From Roseburia sp. AM59-24XD (lineage in GTDB: Bacteria > Bacillota > Clostridia > Lachnospirales > Lachnospiraceae): a stretch of 64,000 bases of DNA. Shown in pieces: positions 46,992 through 56,537 of the stretch. The stretch is taken from assembly GCF_003478445.1 (NCBI RefSeq), contig NZ_QUET01000019.1, positions 18,000 to 81,999 on the forward strand. Direction: 5' to 3'. The notes under the pieces are model-generated. The model had not been told where the DNA came from and did not search any database. It saw nothing but the letters and a program-made list of their open reading frames with translations. A program made the position numbers and the translations under genes. Numbering within the stretch: position 1 is the stretch's first letter; each line of letters starts with the position of its first letter.

Positions 46992-48926
46992 TTACTCAGC
47001 GTCTGTATCCACAGCAACTTCCTCTTCCTCAGAAGCGTTGTCATTCAACAGAGCCTTCATGCTCAGGCTGATCTTGTGATCCTCGTTATTGAAATCAACA
47101 ACCTTAGCCTCGATCTCCTGTCCTACTGACAGTACATCAGATGGCTTATCCACATGCTCCTTAGAGATCTGAGAAACATGAAGAAGTGCGTCAACACCCG
47201 GCTCGAGCTCAACGAAGGCACCGAAATCTGCCATTCTTGCAACTCTACCCTTAACGATTGCACCTACGTTATATTTACCATCGGCATTTAACCATGGGTT
47301 CTGATCCTCGAACTTCAGGCTTAATGCGATCTTATCATCCTTAATATCCTTAATGAGAACCTTTGTTACATCGCCAACCTTGAATACCTTGCGAGGATTC
47401 TCAACACGTCCCCAGGACATCTCGGAAATATGAAGGAGTCCGTCTGCTCCACCAAGATCGATGAATGCACCGAAATCGGTCAGATTCTTTACAGTACCCT
47501 CTACAACATCTCCAACGTGGATTCTTGCGAAAAGCTCCTCTTTCAGCTTTGCCTTCTCAGCAACCAGAAGCTGCTTTCTGTCACCGATGATTCTTCTCTT
47601 CTTAGGATTGAACTCAGTTACAACAAATTCAATCTCCTGTCCGTTGTACTTGGAAAGATCCTTCTCATAAGAATCAGATACAAGACTTGCAGGGATGAAG
47701 ATCTTTGTCTCATCAACAACTACACTTAAACCGCCGGATAATACAGCAGTTACTGTAGCCTTTAATACTTCTTTATTCTCAAATGCTTCACGGATACGCT
47801 CGTTACTCTTCTCCATAGCGAGACGCTTGTATGTCAGTAAAACCTGACCCTCTCCGTCGTTCACCTTAAGAACCTTTGCTTTCATAACATCATCAACCTT
47901 AACAACATCTCTCAAGTCGATTCCTGACTGATTGCTGTACTCATTACGTGTGATGATACCATCGGCTTTGTAGCCAATGTTAAGGACAATCTCATCTTCC
48001 TTTACATCGATAACTGTCCCTTCTACAATCTCTCCATTGTGGATTGTTACAAGTGATGCTTCTAACATCTGTTCAAAGTCATTGTTCATGTCTGACATTA
48101 GCTTGAACCTCCTTAATAATATTATTTGGGTTGATGCCCCGGCAGTAATACCCACGCTACGAAAAGATTGAAATAGTTCCAAATTCAGGTCGTCAAGTGT
48201 CTGTATAAAATATGTGTTCGGACACTCTTTGCTGCAGATTTCATACAGTTTCTGGGTGTTCGAGCTGTGTTTTCCACCTATCACCAACATCGCGTCGGAT
48301 TGCCTTGCAATAGTACCTGCTTCAGTCTGACGCTCTTCGGTAGCGTTGCAAATTGTATTCATAACAAGTATATCATAACTCTTTTTTTCAAAAATATCAA
48401 CCATATCTTTAAATTTCTTGTAATTAAAAGTCGTTTGTGATACAATACACAGCTTTTTTTGTGGATCAGGGCGAAAACTTTCCGCCTCATCGACCGTCTC
48501 GAGAACTGCCGCGCTGTCCTCGCACCATCCGTTGATGCCCTCCACTTCCGGGTGTGTCCTGCTGCCGATAATGACAATCCGGTATCCTTCCCGGTACTTT
48601 TCCTGCACAATGCGGTGTATCTTGCTGACGAATGGACAGGTCGCATCTACGATCTTAATATCATACTTCTCCAACTGCCGGATAACCTTTTCGGATACCC
48701 CGTGGGAACGGATGACCACCGTTCCTTCTTTTATATCGGCAAGTTCCTCGAGAGAATGAATCGCTCTGACTCCCTTGTCTGCCAGCTCCTGTACCACCTG
48801 CTCGTTATGAATGATCGGACCTAAGGTAAATACCTGCTCGCCCTTTTCGATCTCCTGATATACGGTATCAATGGCGCGTTTGACACCAAAGCAGAATCCC
48901 GCGCTTTTTGCCACTGTGACTTCCAT
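46992..48926 (-). CDS. ispH-rpsA: IspH joined to ribosomal protein S1 in the frame as given
   Basis: As read, one 644-aa protein. Residues 1-275 are 4-hydroxy-3-methylbut-2-enyl diphosphate reductase, the last step of the MEP isoprenoid pathway, with cluster cysteines in AGFCFGVKRA, DATCPFVSKIH and TICNATEERQ. Residues 280-644 are S1 with four OB-fold repeats (EGTVIDVKEDEIVLNIGYKADG; KATVTAVLSGGLSVVV; EGTVKNLTDFGAFIDLGGADG; KGRVARMADFGAFVELEPGVD). IspH-S1 fusions are annotated in Clostridia, but here the joint (STQIILLRRFKL) fits poorly. One extra C at about 48129 gives STPNNIIKEVQANV and a stop at 48079, leaving rpsA to start at 48098 after AAGGAGG. Start 48926 follows GGGAGG. Confidence 0.92.
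   Translation of the reverse strand: MEVTVAKSAGFCFGVKRAIDTVYQEIEKGEQVFTLGPIIHNEQVVQELADKGVRAIHSLEELADIKEGTVVIRSHGVSEKVIRQLEKYDIKIVDATCPFVSKIHRIVQEKYREGYRIVIIGSRTHPEVEGINGWCEDSAAVLETVDEAESFRPDPQKKLCIVSQTTFNYKKFKDMVDIFEKKSYDILVMNTICNATEERQTEAGTIARQSDAMLVIGGKHSSNTQKLYEICSKECPNTYFIQTLDDLNLELFQSFRSVGITAGASTQIILLRRFKLMSDMNNDFEQMLEASLVTIHNGEIVEGTVIDVKEDEIVLNIGYKADGIITRNEYSNQSGIDLRDVVKVDDVMKAKVLKVNDGEGQVLLTYKRLAMEKSNERIREAFENKEVLKATVTAVLSGGLSVVVDETKIFIPASLVSDSYEKDLSKYNGQEIEFVVTEFNPKKRRIIGDRKQLLVAEKAKLKEELFARIHVGDVVEGTVKNLTDFGAFIDLGGADGLLHISEMSWGRVENPRKVFKVGDVTKVLIKDIKDDKIALSLKFEDQNPWLNADGKYNVGAIVKGRVARMADFGAFVELEPGVDALLHVSQISKEHVDKPSDVLSVGQEIEAKVVDFNNEDHKISLSMKALLNDNASEEEEVAVDTDAE
48099..48114 (-). 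promoter_or_regulatory. Ribosome binding site for a separate rpsA start
   Basis: AAGGAGG (48114-48108) stands 9 bases before ATG at 48098, which starts MSDMNNDFEQMLE. A strong site inside a supposed fusion gene supports independent initiation of S1. Confidence 0.6.
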
Positions 48927-48951
48927 CGTATTTCCTCCCCGGTTCTTTGCT

Positions 48952-49617
48952 TCAGACTGTCTTCTCCTGATAGATGCGGATGATCTCGTCAACCACTTGA
49001 TCGATCGTCATGTCAGAGGAATCCACTAATACAGCGTCCTCTGCCTGACGAAGCGGTGCCACCTCACGGTTCATATCCTGCTCATCCCTCGCAATGATAT
49101 CCCTCTCGATCTCCTTGATATCGCAGTCAACGCCGCGCTCTGTCTGCTCCTTATATCTTCTTCTTGCGCGCTCCGCTGCACTTGCCGTCAGATAGATCTT
49201 GACATCGGCATTCGGAAGGACACAGGTTCCGATATCCCTTCCGTCCATAATGACATTTTCCTTCTCTGCCAGTCCGCGCTGCAGACTCAGAAGCTTCTCA
49301 CGGACAACCGGATACTTTGATGTGTCAGAAGTCATCATGCTGACCTGTTCGGTACGGATCAGACCATTGACATTCTCCCCGTTTAAGATCACCTGCTGCT
49401 CCCCATCCTGATAGGCGATAGAAACATCAATATCCGGGCAGGCCGCCGCAATCTTTTCCTCGTCCTGTGCCGCAATATCATGGCGGATAAAATAAAGTGC
49501 CATGGAACGGTACATTGCTCCGGTATCTACATAGATAAATGATAATTTTTCTGCCACTTTTCTGGCGATCGTGCTCTTGCCGGCACCAGCCGGTCCGTCG
49601 ATTGCTATACTTTTCAT
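48952..49617 (-). CDS. cmk: Cytidylate kinase
   Basis: A 221-aa kinase that phosphorylates CMP and dCMP. P-loop IAIDGPAGAGKSTIARKVAEKL at the start, VDTGAMYRSMALYF, IMDGRDIGTCVLPNADVKIYLTAS and RDEQDMNREVAPLRQAEDAVLVDSS are family blocks. The start at 49617 lies 8 bases after GTGAGG; the ATG two codons before is too close. Upstream of ispH in the usual cmk-ispH order. Confidence 0.96.
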   Translation of the reverse strand: MKSIAIDGPAGAGKSTIARKVAEKLSFIYVDTGAMYRSMALYFIRHDIAAQDEEKIAAACPDIDVSIAYQDGEQQVILNGENVNGLIRTEQVSMMTSDTSKYPVVREKLLSLQRGLAEKENVIMDGRDIGTCVLPNADVKIYLTASAAERARRRYKEQTERGVDCDIKEIERDIIARDEQDMNREVAPLRQAEDAVLVDSSDMTIDQVVDEIIRIYQEKTV

Positions 49618-49663
49618 GTTCATATCCTCACTCTTCTATAAATTACGGCAATCATGCCGTTTA

Positions 49664-50911
49664 TTACTGTATTGAAATGCCTGCAAGGTATCCGGTTGAC
49701 CAGGCAATCTGCAGATTATATCCTCCGGTCACCGCATCGAGGTCTAACACCTCTCCTGCAAAATAAAGCCCTCTGACCTTTTTGGATTCCATGGTTCCCG
49801 GATCTACATCCTTCACGGAAACGCCGCCTCTTGTAACAATCGCCTCCGAGAAGCCGCGCAGCCCGGAAATATGCATTTCCACATTCTTAAGAAGTGCCAC
49901 CAGCTTTCTTCGCTCCTCCTTGGTCACTTCGTTGACCGGCTTATCCGGTGCAATTCCGGAAAGCTCTACGATGACCGGGATCATCTTGGAAGGAAGCAGC
50001 TTATTTAAGCTGTTCTTAAAATAGCTGTTCTTGTTGGCACCAAAGTCCCGTAAGATCCGTTCGTCCAACTGCTTTTCACTGAGTGCCGGCTTCAGATCCA
50101 GATGCACCGTAAGGTCATCCTCCGGTTTGGTATAATAACAGCTTGCGGTCAGTACAAGAGGACCACTGATGCCGAAATGCGTAAATATCATTTCTCCCAG
50201 CTCTTCATATAAAATCTTCCTTCCCTTTGTCAGCTTCAGGGAAACATTTTTCAGGGAGAGCCCCTGCATCTGCCGGCAGAAATCCTCTCTGATCTCAAAC
50301 GGAACAAGCGACGGCATTACGTCCGTCACCTTATGACCAAGCTTTCCTGCAAAACGAAGTCCGTCTCCGGTCGAACCCGTCGACGCATAGGACACACCGC
50401 CCGTTGCCGTCACCACGGCATCTGCCACAAGCTCCTTCTTCCTTCCGGAGGCATCCTTTACCTCCACGCCACGACACTGTCCGTCCGTCACCAGAATATC
50501 TGTCACGGTTGTATTTAAACAGATCGTGACACCGCGCTTTTTCATTGCCCGCTCCAGCGTTCTTATCACATCGGAGGAATGATCCGACTGTGGAAATACT
50601 CTGTTTCCACGTTCTGTTTTGATCTTTAAGCCCTCTTCGGTAAGAAACTCCATCATCCGGCTGCTGTCAAAAGTATAAAAGGCACTGTACAGAAAACGTG
50701 GATTGCGCATCGTATGCTGCAGCAGGTTCTCCACATCGCTGTCGTTGGTGATATTACAGCGTCCCTTTCCGGTGATAAACACCTTTTTGCCAAGCTTTTC
50801 ATTCTTCTCAAGTAACGTCACTTGATGCCCGGCGTCTGCCGCGGCGATGGCACACATCATTCCGGCTGCACCGCCACCGATAATCATTATCTCACTCATA
50901 TTCTCATCCAT
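49664..50911 (-). CDS. BaiN/HI0933-family flavoprotein
   Basis: A 415-aa FAD oxidoreductase, the intact paralogue of the gene at 2534-3774. FAD motif IIGGGAAGMMCAIAAADAG, GKKVFITGKGRCNITN, TGGVSYASTGSTGDGL, the middle FTHFGISGPLVLTAS, and the C-terminal VTRGGVSVKDVDPGTM and AGEVLDLDAVTGGYNLQIAWSTGYLAG. A frame continuing up to 51286 runs through cinA in another frame and is not real. Start is either 50911, overlapping the cinA stop, or the ATG at 50899. It stands in the typical position before cmk. Confidence 0.93.
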   Translation of the reverse strand: MDENMSEIMIIGGGAAGMMCAIAAADAGHQVTLLEKNEKLGKKVFITGKGRCNITNDSDVENLLQHTMRNPRFLYSAFYTFDSSRMMEFLTEEGLKIKTERGNRVFPQSDHSSDVIRTLERAMKKRGVTICLNTTVTDILVTDGQCRGVEVKDASGRKKELVADAVVTATGGVSYASTGSTGDGLRFAGKLGHKVTDVMPSLVPFEIREDFCRQMQGLSLKNVSLKLTKGRKILYEELGEMIFTHFGISGPLVLTASCYYTKPEDDLTVHLDLKPALSEKQLDERILRDFGANKNSYFKNSLNKLLPSKMIPVIVELSGIAPDKPVNEVTKEERRKLVALLKNVEMHISGLRGFSEAIVTRGGVSVKDVDPGTMESKKVRGLYFAGEVLDLDAVTGGYNLQIAWSTGYLAGISIQ

Positions 50912-51383
50912 TCCGCTCTTCAAGAGCCTCCAGTGCAAGCCGCAGTGCTTTCTGTGCTGCCTGCCGGCGTACTTCGTTTCTGTCTCCCTTAAAATGACAG
51001 TGCACGCTTTTGACCGCTCCACAGCAGTACACGCCGATATATACCGTTCCTGCCGGCGTTCCATCCTCTCCGTCATCCGGTCCCGCATAACCTGTCGTAG
51101 ACAGTGCAAGCGCAGCACCGGAGCGGTCAGCTGCTCCCTTTGCCATCTCTTCGGCAACCGGTCCGCTGACAACCGTATATTTGCGGATCGTCTCTGCAGA
51201 CACCCCGAGATTTTTGATCTTGACCTCATTAGAGTAGGTAACATAACCTTCCTCAAAGACCTCAGAGGCACCGGATACACCCACAAGCATGGAGGCGATC
51301 ATACCGCCCGTGCAGGATTCTGCGGTACTGATATGAAATTGATGCTGTCTTAATTGTTCGATCAGTTGTCTTGTTGTTTCCAT
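50904..51383 (-). CDS. CinA C-terminal domain nicotinamide-nucleotide amidase
   Basis: A 159-aa stand-alone amidase (PncC type) that turns NMN into nicotinate mononucleotide in NAD recycling. Signatures: STAESCTGGMIASMLVGVSGAS, GYVTYSNEVKIKNLGVS, ALALSTTGYAGPDDGEDGTPAGTVYIG. The competence-linked N-terminal COG1058 domain is absent, so this is the short form. Overlaps pgsA upstream (TAATG) and the flavoprotein downstream. Confidence 0.93.
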   Translation of the reverse strand: METTRQLIEQLRQHQFHISTAESCTGGMIASMLVGVSGASEVFEEGYVTYSNEVKIKNLGVSAETIRKYTVVSGPVAEEMAKGAADRSGAALALSTTGYAGPDDGEDGTPAGTVYIGVYCCGAVKSVHCHFKGDRNEVRRQAAQKALRLALEALEERNG

Positions 51384-51931
51384 TACATATTACCATCCTG
51401 CATAACGTTCCAGTTCTTGACCATGTAGTCGATCAGAGAGATGACTGTAAGGATCACTGCCGCATAGATAAATACATTCTCCACAATATTGATCACACTA
51501 CCCTCAAAATTGAAGATCAAAAGGATCGACATTAACATCTGCACAACCGTCTTGATCTTTCCCCAGTAGCTTGCCGCAATCACAACACCTGCGTCAGATG
51601 CTACAAGGCGGAAACCGCTGATGATAAATTCTCTCGACATGATCACAATAACAACCCATGCCGGCATCGGACCGGATGGAATTGCCACGAAACAGATCAG
51701 CGCGGAGCAGACCAAAAGCTTATCTGCCAGCGGATCCATAAATTTGCCGAAGTTGGAAACCAGATTGTACTTACGGGCAATCTTGCCGTCTAACATATCT
51801 GTCAGACTCGCCACGATAAAGATGGCTGCCGCAATATAATTATTGTACGGAATCCCCTCCGACAGCATGAAAAATACAAAAAACGGAATTAAAATCACAC
51901 GAAACATCGTTATCTTATTTGGTAAGTTCAT
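51383..51931 (-). CDS. pgsA: CDP-diacylglycerol-glycerol-3-phosphate 3-phosphatidyltransferase
   Basis: A 182-aa membrane enzyme that makes phosphatidylglycerol phosphate. The CDP-alcohol phosphotransferase motif is complete in DMLDGKIARKYNLVSNFGKF, followed by MDPLADK. Four to five membrane segments are visible, and the N-terminus MNLPNKITMFRVILIPFFV is typical. Starts inside the end of rimO by 17 bases, so translation is probably coupled; no strong ribosome site. Confidence 0.96.
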   Translation of the reverse strand: MNLPNKITMFRVILIPFFVFFMLSEGIPYNNYIAAAIFIVASLTDMLDGKIARKYNLVSNFGKFMDPLADKLLVCSALICFVAIPSGPMPAWVVIVIMSREFIISGFRLVASDAGVVIAASYWGKIKTVVQMLMSILLIFNFEGSVINIVENVFIYAAVILTVISLIDYMVKNWNVMQDGNM

Positions 51932-53269
51932 CTTCGTCTTCCTCCTCTATTACTTCTCCTATCAGATCATATCCCTGCGCCTGCACAATGCGTGCTCTCA
52001 CATAATCGCCGGTCTCTAAATGCCAGCTTGTCGACAGGAACACAAAGCCGTCCACATCCGGTGCATCCATGTAGCTTCTGCCCACATAGATATCATCGTC
52101 CGGAAGATAGCCCTCGATCATCACATCCATCTCCTCGCCGATCCACGATTCATTGTTTTCAAAGGCGATCTCCTGCTGCATTGCCATAATAATATCTCTG
52201 CGTTCTTCCTTTATCTCCTCCGGAATCTGATCCTCCATCTCAGCCGCCGGCGTATCCTCCTCCTGCGAATAGGTAAATACACCGAGACGCTCAAAACGCA
52301 TCTGCCGGACAAACTCCTTCATCTCCTCGAAATCTTCCTCGGTCTCTCCCGGAAAACCGGTGATCAGAGTGGTACGAAGCGCAATATCCGGAATCTCCGT
52401 GCGAAGCTACCTACCATCCGGGTAAGCTGTGCACGGTCTGTCCGGCGTCCCATTTTCTTAAGGATCGTATCAGCCCCGTGCTGGATCGGAATATCCAGAT
52501 AATGACACACCTTCGGCAGACGCTTCATCGCATCGATCAATTCATCGGTGATCTCCTCCGGATAACAGTAAAGAATGCGGATCCAGCGAAGCTCCTCCAC
52601 CTCGGAAAGCTTCTCCAAAAGCTCCGGAAGGCTTTTCCTGCCATACAGATCTGTTCCGTACAGCGTCGTCTCCTGTGCAACAAGGATCAGCTCCTTCACA
52701 CCGTTCTCCGTCAGATGCTGCGCCTGTTTGATGAGATTGTCCATCGGAACGCTCCGGTAGTGACCGCGCACCTTCGGGATAATACAGTAGGTGCAGCATT
52801 TGTCGCAGCCCTCTGCAATCTTCAGATACGCATAGCTCCCGCCGGAGGTATTGTCTCTGTCCGTCAGCGGAGTCGGCAGATAGTCTATACTCCGGATGCT
52901 CTCCACAACGCCCTTTTCCTTGAGTGCATCGCGAAGTGTCGTTCCCATCTCCTCGTATCCCATCGTGCCGATGATCACATCCACCTCCGGGATCTCGGTC
53001 CGGATCTCCTCATGATACCGCTGTGCCAGACAGCCCGCTGCCACAAGAAGGCGGCATTTCCCATCCTCCTTGTACGATGCCATCTCAAGCAGAGTATTGA
53101 TGCTCTCCTCCTTGGCATCACCAATGAAACAACAGGTGTTTACCACAATGATCTCTGCATCCTCTTCCCGGTCTGTGATCGTGAATCCATCCTTGCGCAG
53201 GGAGGTGATCATCATCTCACTGTCCACCAGATTCTTATCGCAGCCAAGAGACACAAAAAATATATTCAT
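51915..53269 (-). CDS. rimO: Ribosomal protein S12 methylthiotransferase RimO, frameshifted
   Basis: Radical SAM enzyme of about 450 aa that adds a methylthio group to Asp of S12. Cluster cysteines: SLGCDKNLVDSE, VNTCCFIGDAKEES, AAGCLAQRY; radical SAM motif GCDKCCTYCIIPKVRG. The first part (52364-53269) ends in an odd basic tail and the last part (51915-52322) holds EEDTPAAEMEDQIPEE and the TRAM domain. The frame breaks at about 52408; one more A gives [25 protein letters not shown] in the other frame. The gene pairs with pgsA as in many Clostridia. Confidence 0.94.
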
Positions 53270-53305
53270 GTTACATTATTCTCCATTTCTCATGTATTCC
53301 TGCAA

Positions 53306-54142
53306 TTACTCTACGGATGAAACGCAGTTGTTCATCAGCATTGCAATCGTCATCGGACCAACACCGCCCGGTACCGGTGTGATCGCACCTGCTACAGGCT
53401 CCACGGAATCAAAATCAACATCGCCGCAGAGCTTTCCGTCTTCCTTGCGGTGCATTCCGACATCGATGACGGTCGCGCCCTCCTTGACATAATCCGCCGT
53501 GATAAACTGACGTTTTCCGATCGCAACAACAAGAATGTCCGCTCTTCTTGTGACCTCCTTCAGATCCTTTGTATGGGAGTGGCATACGGTCACGGTTCCG
53601 TTTTCACGGATCAGGAGCATTGCCATCGGCTTTCCAACGATATTGCTTCGTCCGACAACAACACATTCCCTGCCATCGATCTCAACGCCGGAGCGCTTGA
53701 GAAGCTGAATAATACCCGCCGGTGTACAGGACACGAAGCCCTTCTGTCCAATGCTTAACAGACCAACGCTCTGCGGATGGAAGCCGTCCACATCCTTCTC
53801 CGGTGCGATCGTACGGATCACGGTATCTTCATCAATATGTGCCGGCAGCGGGAGCTGTACCAGAATCCCGTTGACATCCTTTCTGTCATTGAGCTCACGT
53901 ACCAGTGCTAAAAGCTCCTCCTGCGTTGTCTCCCCCGGCAGCTCATAAGCCAGAGAACGGATGCCGATATAAGCACACGCCTTCTTCTTATTGCCAACAT
54001 ATACGGTAGATGCCGGGTCATTGCCCACCTGGATCACGGCGAGAGTCACCTCAATACCCTGCTCCTTTAACTGTGCTACCTTTTCCTTTAACTCATCCTT
54101 GATCTCTCCTGAGATCTTCTTGCCATCGATTAATTTTGCCAT
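53306..54142 (-). CDS. folD: Bifunctional methylene-THF dehydrogenase/cyclohydrolase
   Basis: A 278-aa enzyme interconverting methylene-, methenyl- and 10-formyl-THF. Signatures: ASTVYVGNKKKACAYIGI with the catalytic Lys, NGILVQLPLPAHIDE, VVGRSNIVGKPMAMLL (NADP site) and PVPGGVGPMTIAMLMNN. Full length; GAGGATAAAC before the start. Confidence 0.97.
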   Translation of the reverse strand: MAKLIDGKKISGEIKDELKEKVAQLKEQGIEVTLAVIQVGNDPASTVYVGNKKKACAYIGIRSLAYELPGETTQEELLALVRELNDRKDVNGILVQLPLPAHIDEDTVIRTIAPEKDVDGFHPQSVGLLSIGQKGFVSCTPAGIIQLLKRSGVEIDGRECVVVGRSNIVGKPMAMLLIRENGTVTVCHSHTKDLKEVTRRADILVVAIGKRQFITADYVKEGATVIDVGMHRKEDGKLCGDVDFDSVEPVAGAITPVPGGVGPMTIAMLMNNCVSSVE

Positions 54143-54167
54143 GTTTATCCTCTTTTCTATATATGTT

Positions 54168-55820
54168 CTATACGCGGAATATACTTCCGCCTACAAATTC
54201 TCTCATCAGAGAGTTCTTTGGAATCTCCTCTGTGCTGACACCGATAAAATAATCCAGGAACTTCAGAAGGCGTTTTGCCTCCACATATTCCGGCACATCC
54301 TTCGGAATGCCAAACAAAATGGATTCCGCATACGGCTTTAACACTGCAAGCTCGTAGATCAGTGCAGAATTAAACATCACATCTGCCTCCTCCTGGAACG
54401 GGAAAATATACTGATCCTCTCCGCGCCGTACAGAAGGCCACATGCTGATCGTATGCTTTGCGGATGCTCCTCTTGTCCGTGCATCGCGCACCATACGGCG
54501 GATCAGTCTGCCGTCCGTGGTAGAGATCCTGTTATGCTCATCAATATTTAACTGTGTCAGCGCACTGATGTAGATCTTAAACTTACTCTCCTTCGGAAGG
54601 GAATACGACATCTTCTCGTTAAGTCCGTGGATTCCCTCAATGACCAGAATGTCATCCGGACCTAACTGCCGGTAGTCTCCGTTGTATTCTCTCTTGCCAA
54701 GCAGGAAATTAAACTCCGGAAGCTCTACGCGTTTTCCCTCGAGCAGAGCCGTCATATCCTCATTAAACTGCTTTGTGTCGATCGCCTCAAGGCACTCAAA
54801 GTTATAATTGCCATCCTCATCAAGCGGCGTATCCTTGCGATCCTTAAAATAGTTATCCAATGCGATCGTATGCGGCTTTAAGCCATGCGTACGAAGCTGG
54901 ATCGACAACCGGTGTGAAAATGAAGTCTTTCCGGAGGAAGACGGTCCTGCGATCATGACGAACTTCTTGCTGTCATCGACAGCGATCTGTTCTGCGATCT
55001 CAGCGATCTTCTTCTCCTGCAGCGCCTCCTGCACCAGGATCAGATCCGTGATCCCACCATGGGAGATCACATCATTTAACGCACCGACGGTGTCAACCTC
55101 CATCATGCGCCCCCACTCGCTCGCCTCCTGCAGCGTTGCAAAAAGCTTCGGACTCTCTCTGACCGGCGAAACCTCCTCCGGGTTCTTACGTCCCGGCAGA
55201 CATATCAGAAAGCCCTTGTCATAGGACTTTAATCCGAAATACTTCAGGATACCCGTTGAAGCCGGCATATATCCATAGTAATAATCCTCAAAGCCATCCA
55301 GATTATAAATGTTGACCTTGGAAACACGGCGGTATTCAAACAGCTTCTTCTTATCGTGCATGCCGTACTGATCAAAAATATCTACGGCATCTGCAGTGCT
55401 GACGGATTTCTTTTGGAATACCAGATCCTTCTGTACGAGCTCATGCATAAAAGCCTCGACTTCTGAAAGCAGCTCATCGGTCACCACGATTCCCTCTGCC
55501 TCACAGTAAATATGATCACCAAGCGTATGCTTGACAAAAACATTTTCTAGTCCCCGGTTCCTTGCAATATGGTAAAAGCTGCGCAGCATAAGCAGCGTCA
55601 CACCACGCACATACGTTTTATAGCCACTGTCACTCGCTGTTGTCAGGAACGTGATCTCCTCGTCCTTATGAACCTTTTTGTTCAGTTCTAACAGCTTCTC
55701 CCCCCGCTTCGCAAGGATAATATCATGCTCATAATTCTGCTGAAAATCCTTTGCGATCTGTAAATATGTAGTTCCCTTTTCGCAGGTTTTTACTTCCCCG
55801 TCTACAATTACCTTCACCAT
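54168..55820 (-). CDS. Nucleoside (uridine-type) kinase with TGS domain
   Basis: A 550-aa protein with a TGS domain (1-60), a threonyl-tRNA synthetase-like second domain (70-260, with HTLGDHIYCEAEG) and a C-terminal phosphoribulokinase/uridine-kinase domain: IAGPSSSGKTSFSHRLSIQL, ALDNYFKDRKDTPLDEDGNYNFE, VIEGIHGLNEKMSY and RRMVRDARTRGASAK. The architecture is common in Clostridia and Thermotogae; the precise substrate is not settled. Follows trmK by 3 bases. Confidence 0.9.
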   Translation of the reverse strand: MVKVIVDGEVKTCEKGTTYLQIAKDFQQNYEHDIILAKRGEKLLELNKKVHKDEEITFLTTASDSGYKTYVRGVTLLMLRSFYHIARNRGLENVFVKHTLGDHIYCEAEGIVVTDELLSEVEAFMHELVQKDLVFQKKSVSTADAVDIFDQYGMHDKKKLFEYRRVSKVNIYNLDGFEDYYYGYMPASTGILKYFGLKSYDKGFLICLPGRKNPEEVSPVRESPKLFATLQEASEWGRMMEVDTVGALNDVISHGGITDLILVQEALQEKKIAEIAEQIAVDDSKKFVMIAGPSSSGKTSFSHRLSIQLRTHGLKPHTIALDNYFKDRKDTPLDEDGNYNFECLEAIDTKQFNEDMTALLEGKRVELPEFNFLLGKREYNGDYRQLGPDDILVIEGIHGLNEKMSYSLPKESKFKIYISALTQLNIDEHNRISTTDGRLIRRMVRDARTRGASAKHTISMWPSVRRGEDQYIFPFQEEADVMFNSALIYELAVLKPYAESILFGIPKDVPEYVEAKRLLKFLDYFIGVSTEEIPKNSLMREFVGGSIFRV

Positions 55821-55823
55821 AAG

Positions 55824-56537
55824 TCACCCTTCCTTTCTGTTCCGGCAAAGTGTCCCGGTGCGCTGAACGCATTCCAGCTCCCGGTTCAGTTCTTCCCTCT
55901 GTGCCGCTGCCTGCCCGGATAACTGCTTTCCTTCCATACCCTTTAAGATCTTCCGGATCCGCTGCTCTTCTTTTTGCAGATAAGAAAGAAGGCACTCGTC
56001 CCCATGCTCCGGCAGATATTGTCCATACATATATTCCCGTTCATCGGAAAATTTCTGTCTGCCGGGCACTGCACGCAGGATCAGATAATATTTTCCCTGA
56101 TCAAACACCATCTCCTCTCTTTGGATCATAAAACCATGCTCCAGAAGATAATGACGCGTCGTCGCCCACTCGGACTGTGGCGACAGCACCAGCTCCTTCG
56201 CCCGGGCAGTCACCTCCGGTGAATCCGAAAGGATCTTGCAGATCAGGGCTCCGCCCATCCCGCTGATAAGCAGTGTATCTGCCTCACCAGGTGTAAGCTT
56301 TGCGGTTCCGTCAGACAGTCTCGTCTCTATGTCCTCTTCCATGCCATATTCGCGGATATGCTCCTTTGCCCGTTCTAACGGTCCTTCATTAATATCCATA
56401 GCGATCACATGCTTTGCAAGCCCCTGTTCGATCAGATAAATTGACGTAAATCCATGGTCACAGCCAATGTCCGCAGCCACACCGCCACATTCCACCTGGT
56501 GTGCCACTGTCTGCAGCCGTTTTGACAGCTTGATCAA
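55824..56537 (-). CDS. trmK: tRNA (adenine-22-N1)-methyltransferase
   Basis: A 237-aa SAM enzyme that methylates A22 in the D-arm of some tRNAs. SAM motif [38 protein letters not shown], the NPPY-like position [16 protein letters not shown], and [21 protein letters not shown]. The C-terminal third is a helical arm. Its start overlaps rpoD's stop by four bases, the usual rpoD-trmK order. Confidence 0.93.
   Translation of the reverse strand: MIKLSKRLQTVAHQVECGGVAADIGCDHGFTSIYLIEQGLAKHVIAMDINEGPLERAKEHIREYGMEEDIETRLSDGTAKLTPGEADTLLISGMGGALICKILSDSPEVTARAKELVLSPQSEWATTRHYLLEHGFMIQREEMVFDQGKYYLILRAVPGRQKFSDEREYMYGQYLPEHGDECLLSYLQKEEQRIRKILKGMEGKQLSGQAAAQREELNRELECVQRTGTLCRNRKEG

Noticed and set aside
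50912..51286. N-terminal extension of the BaiN-type flavoprotein
   Set aside because: It reads through cinA in the wrong frame; the FAD motif marks the true start near 50911 or 50899.
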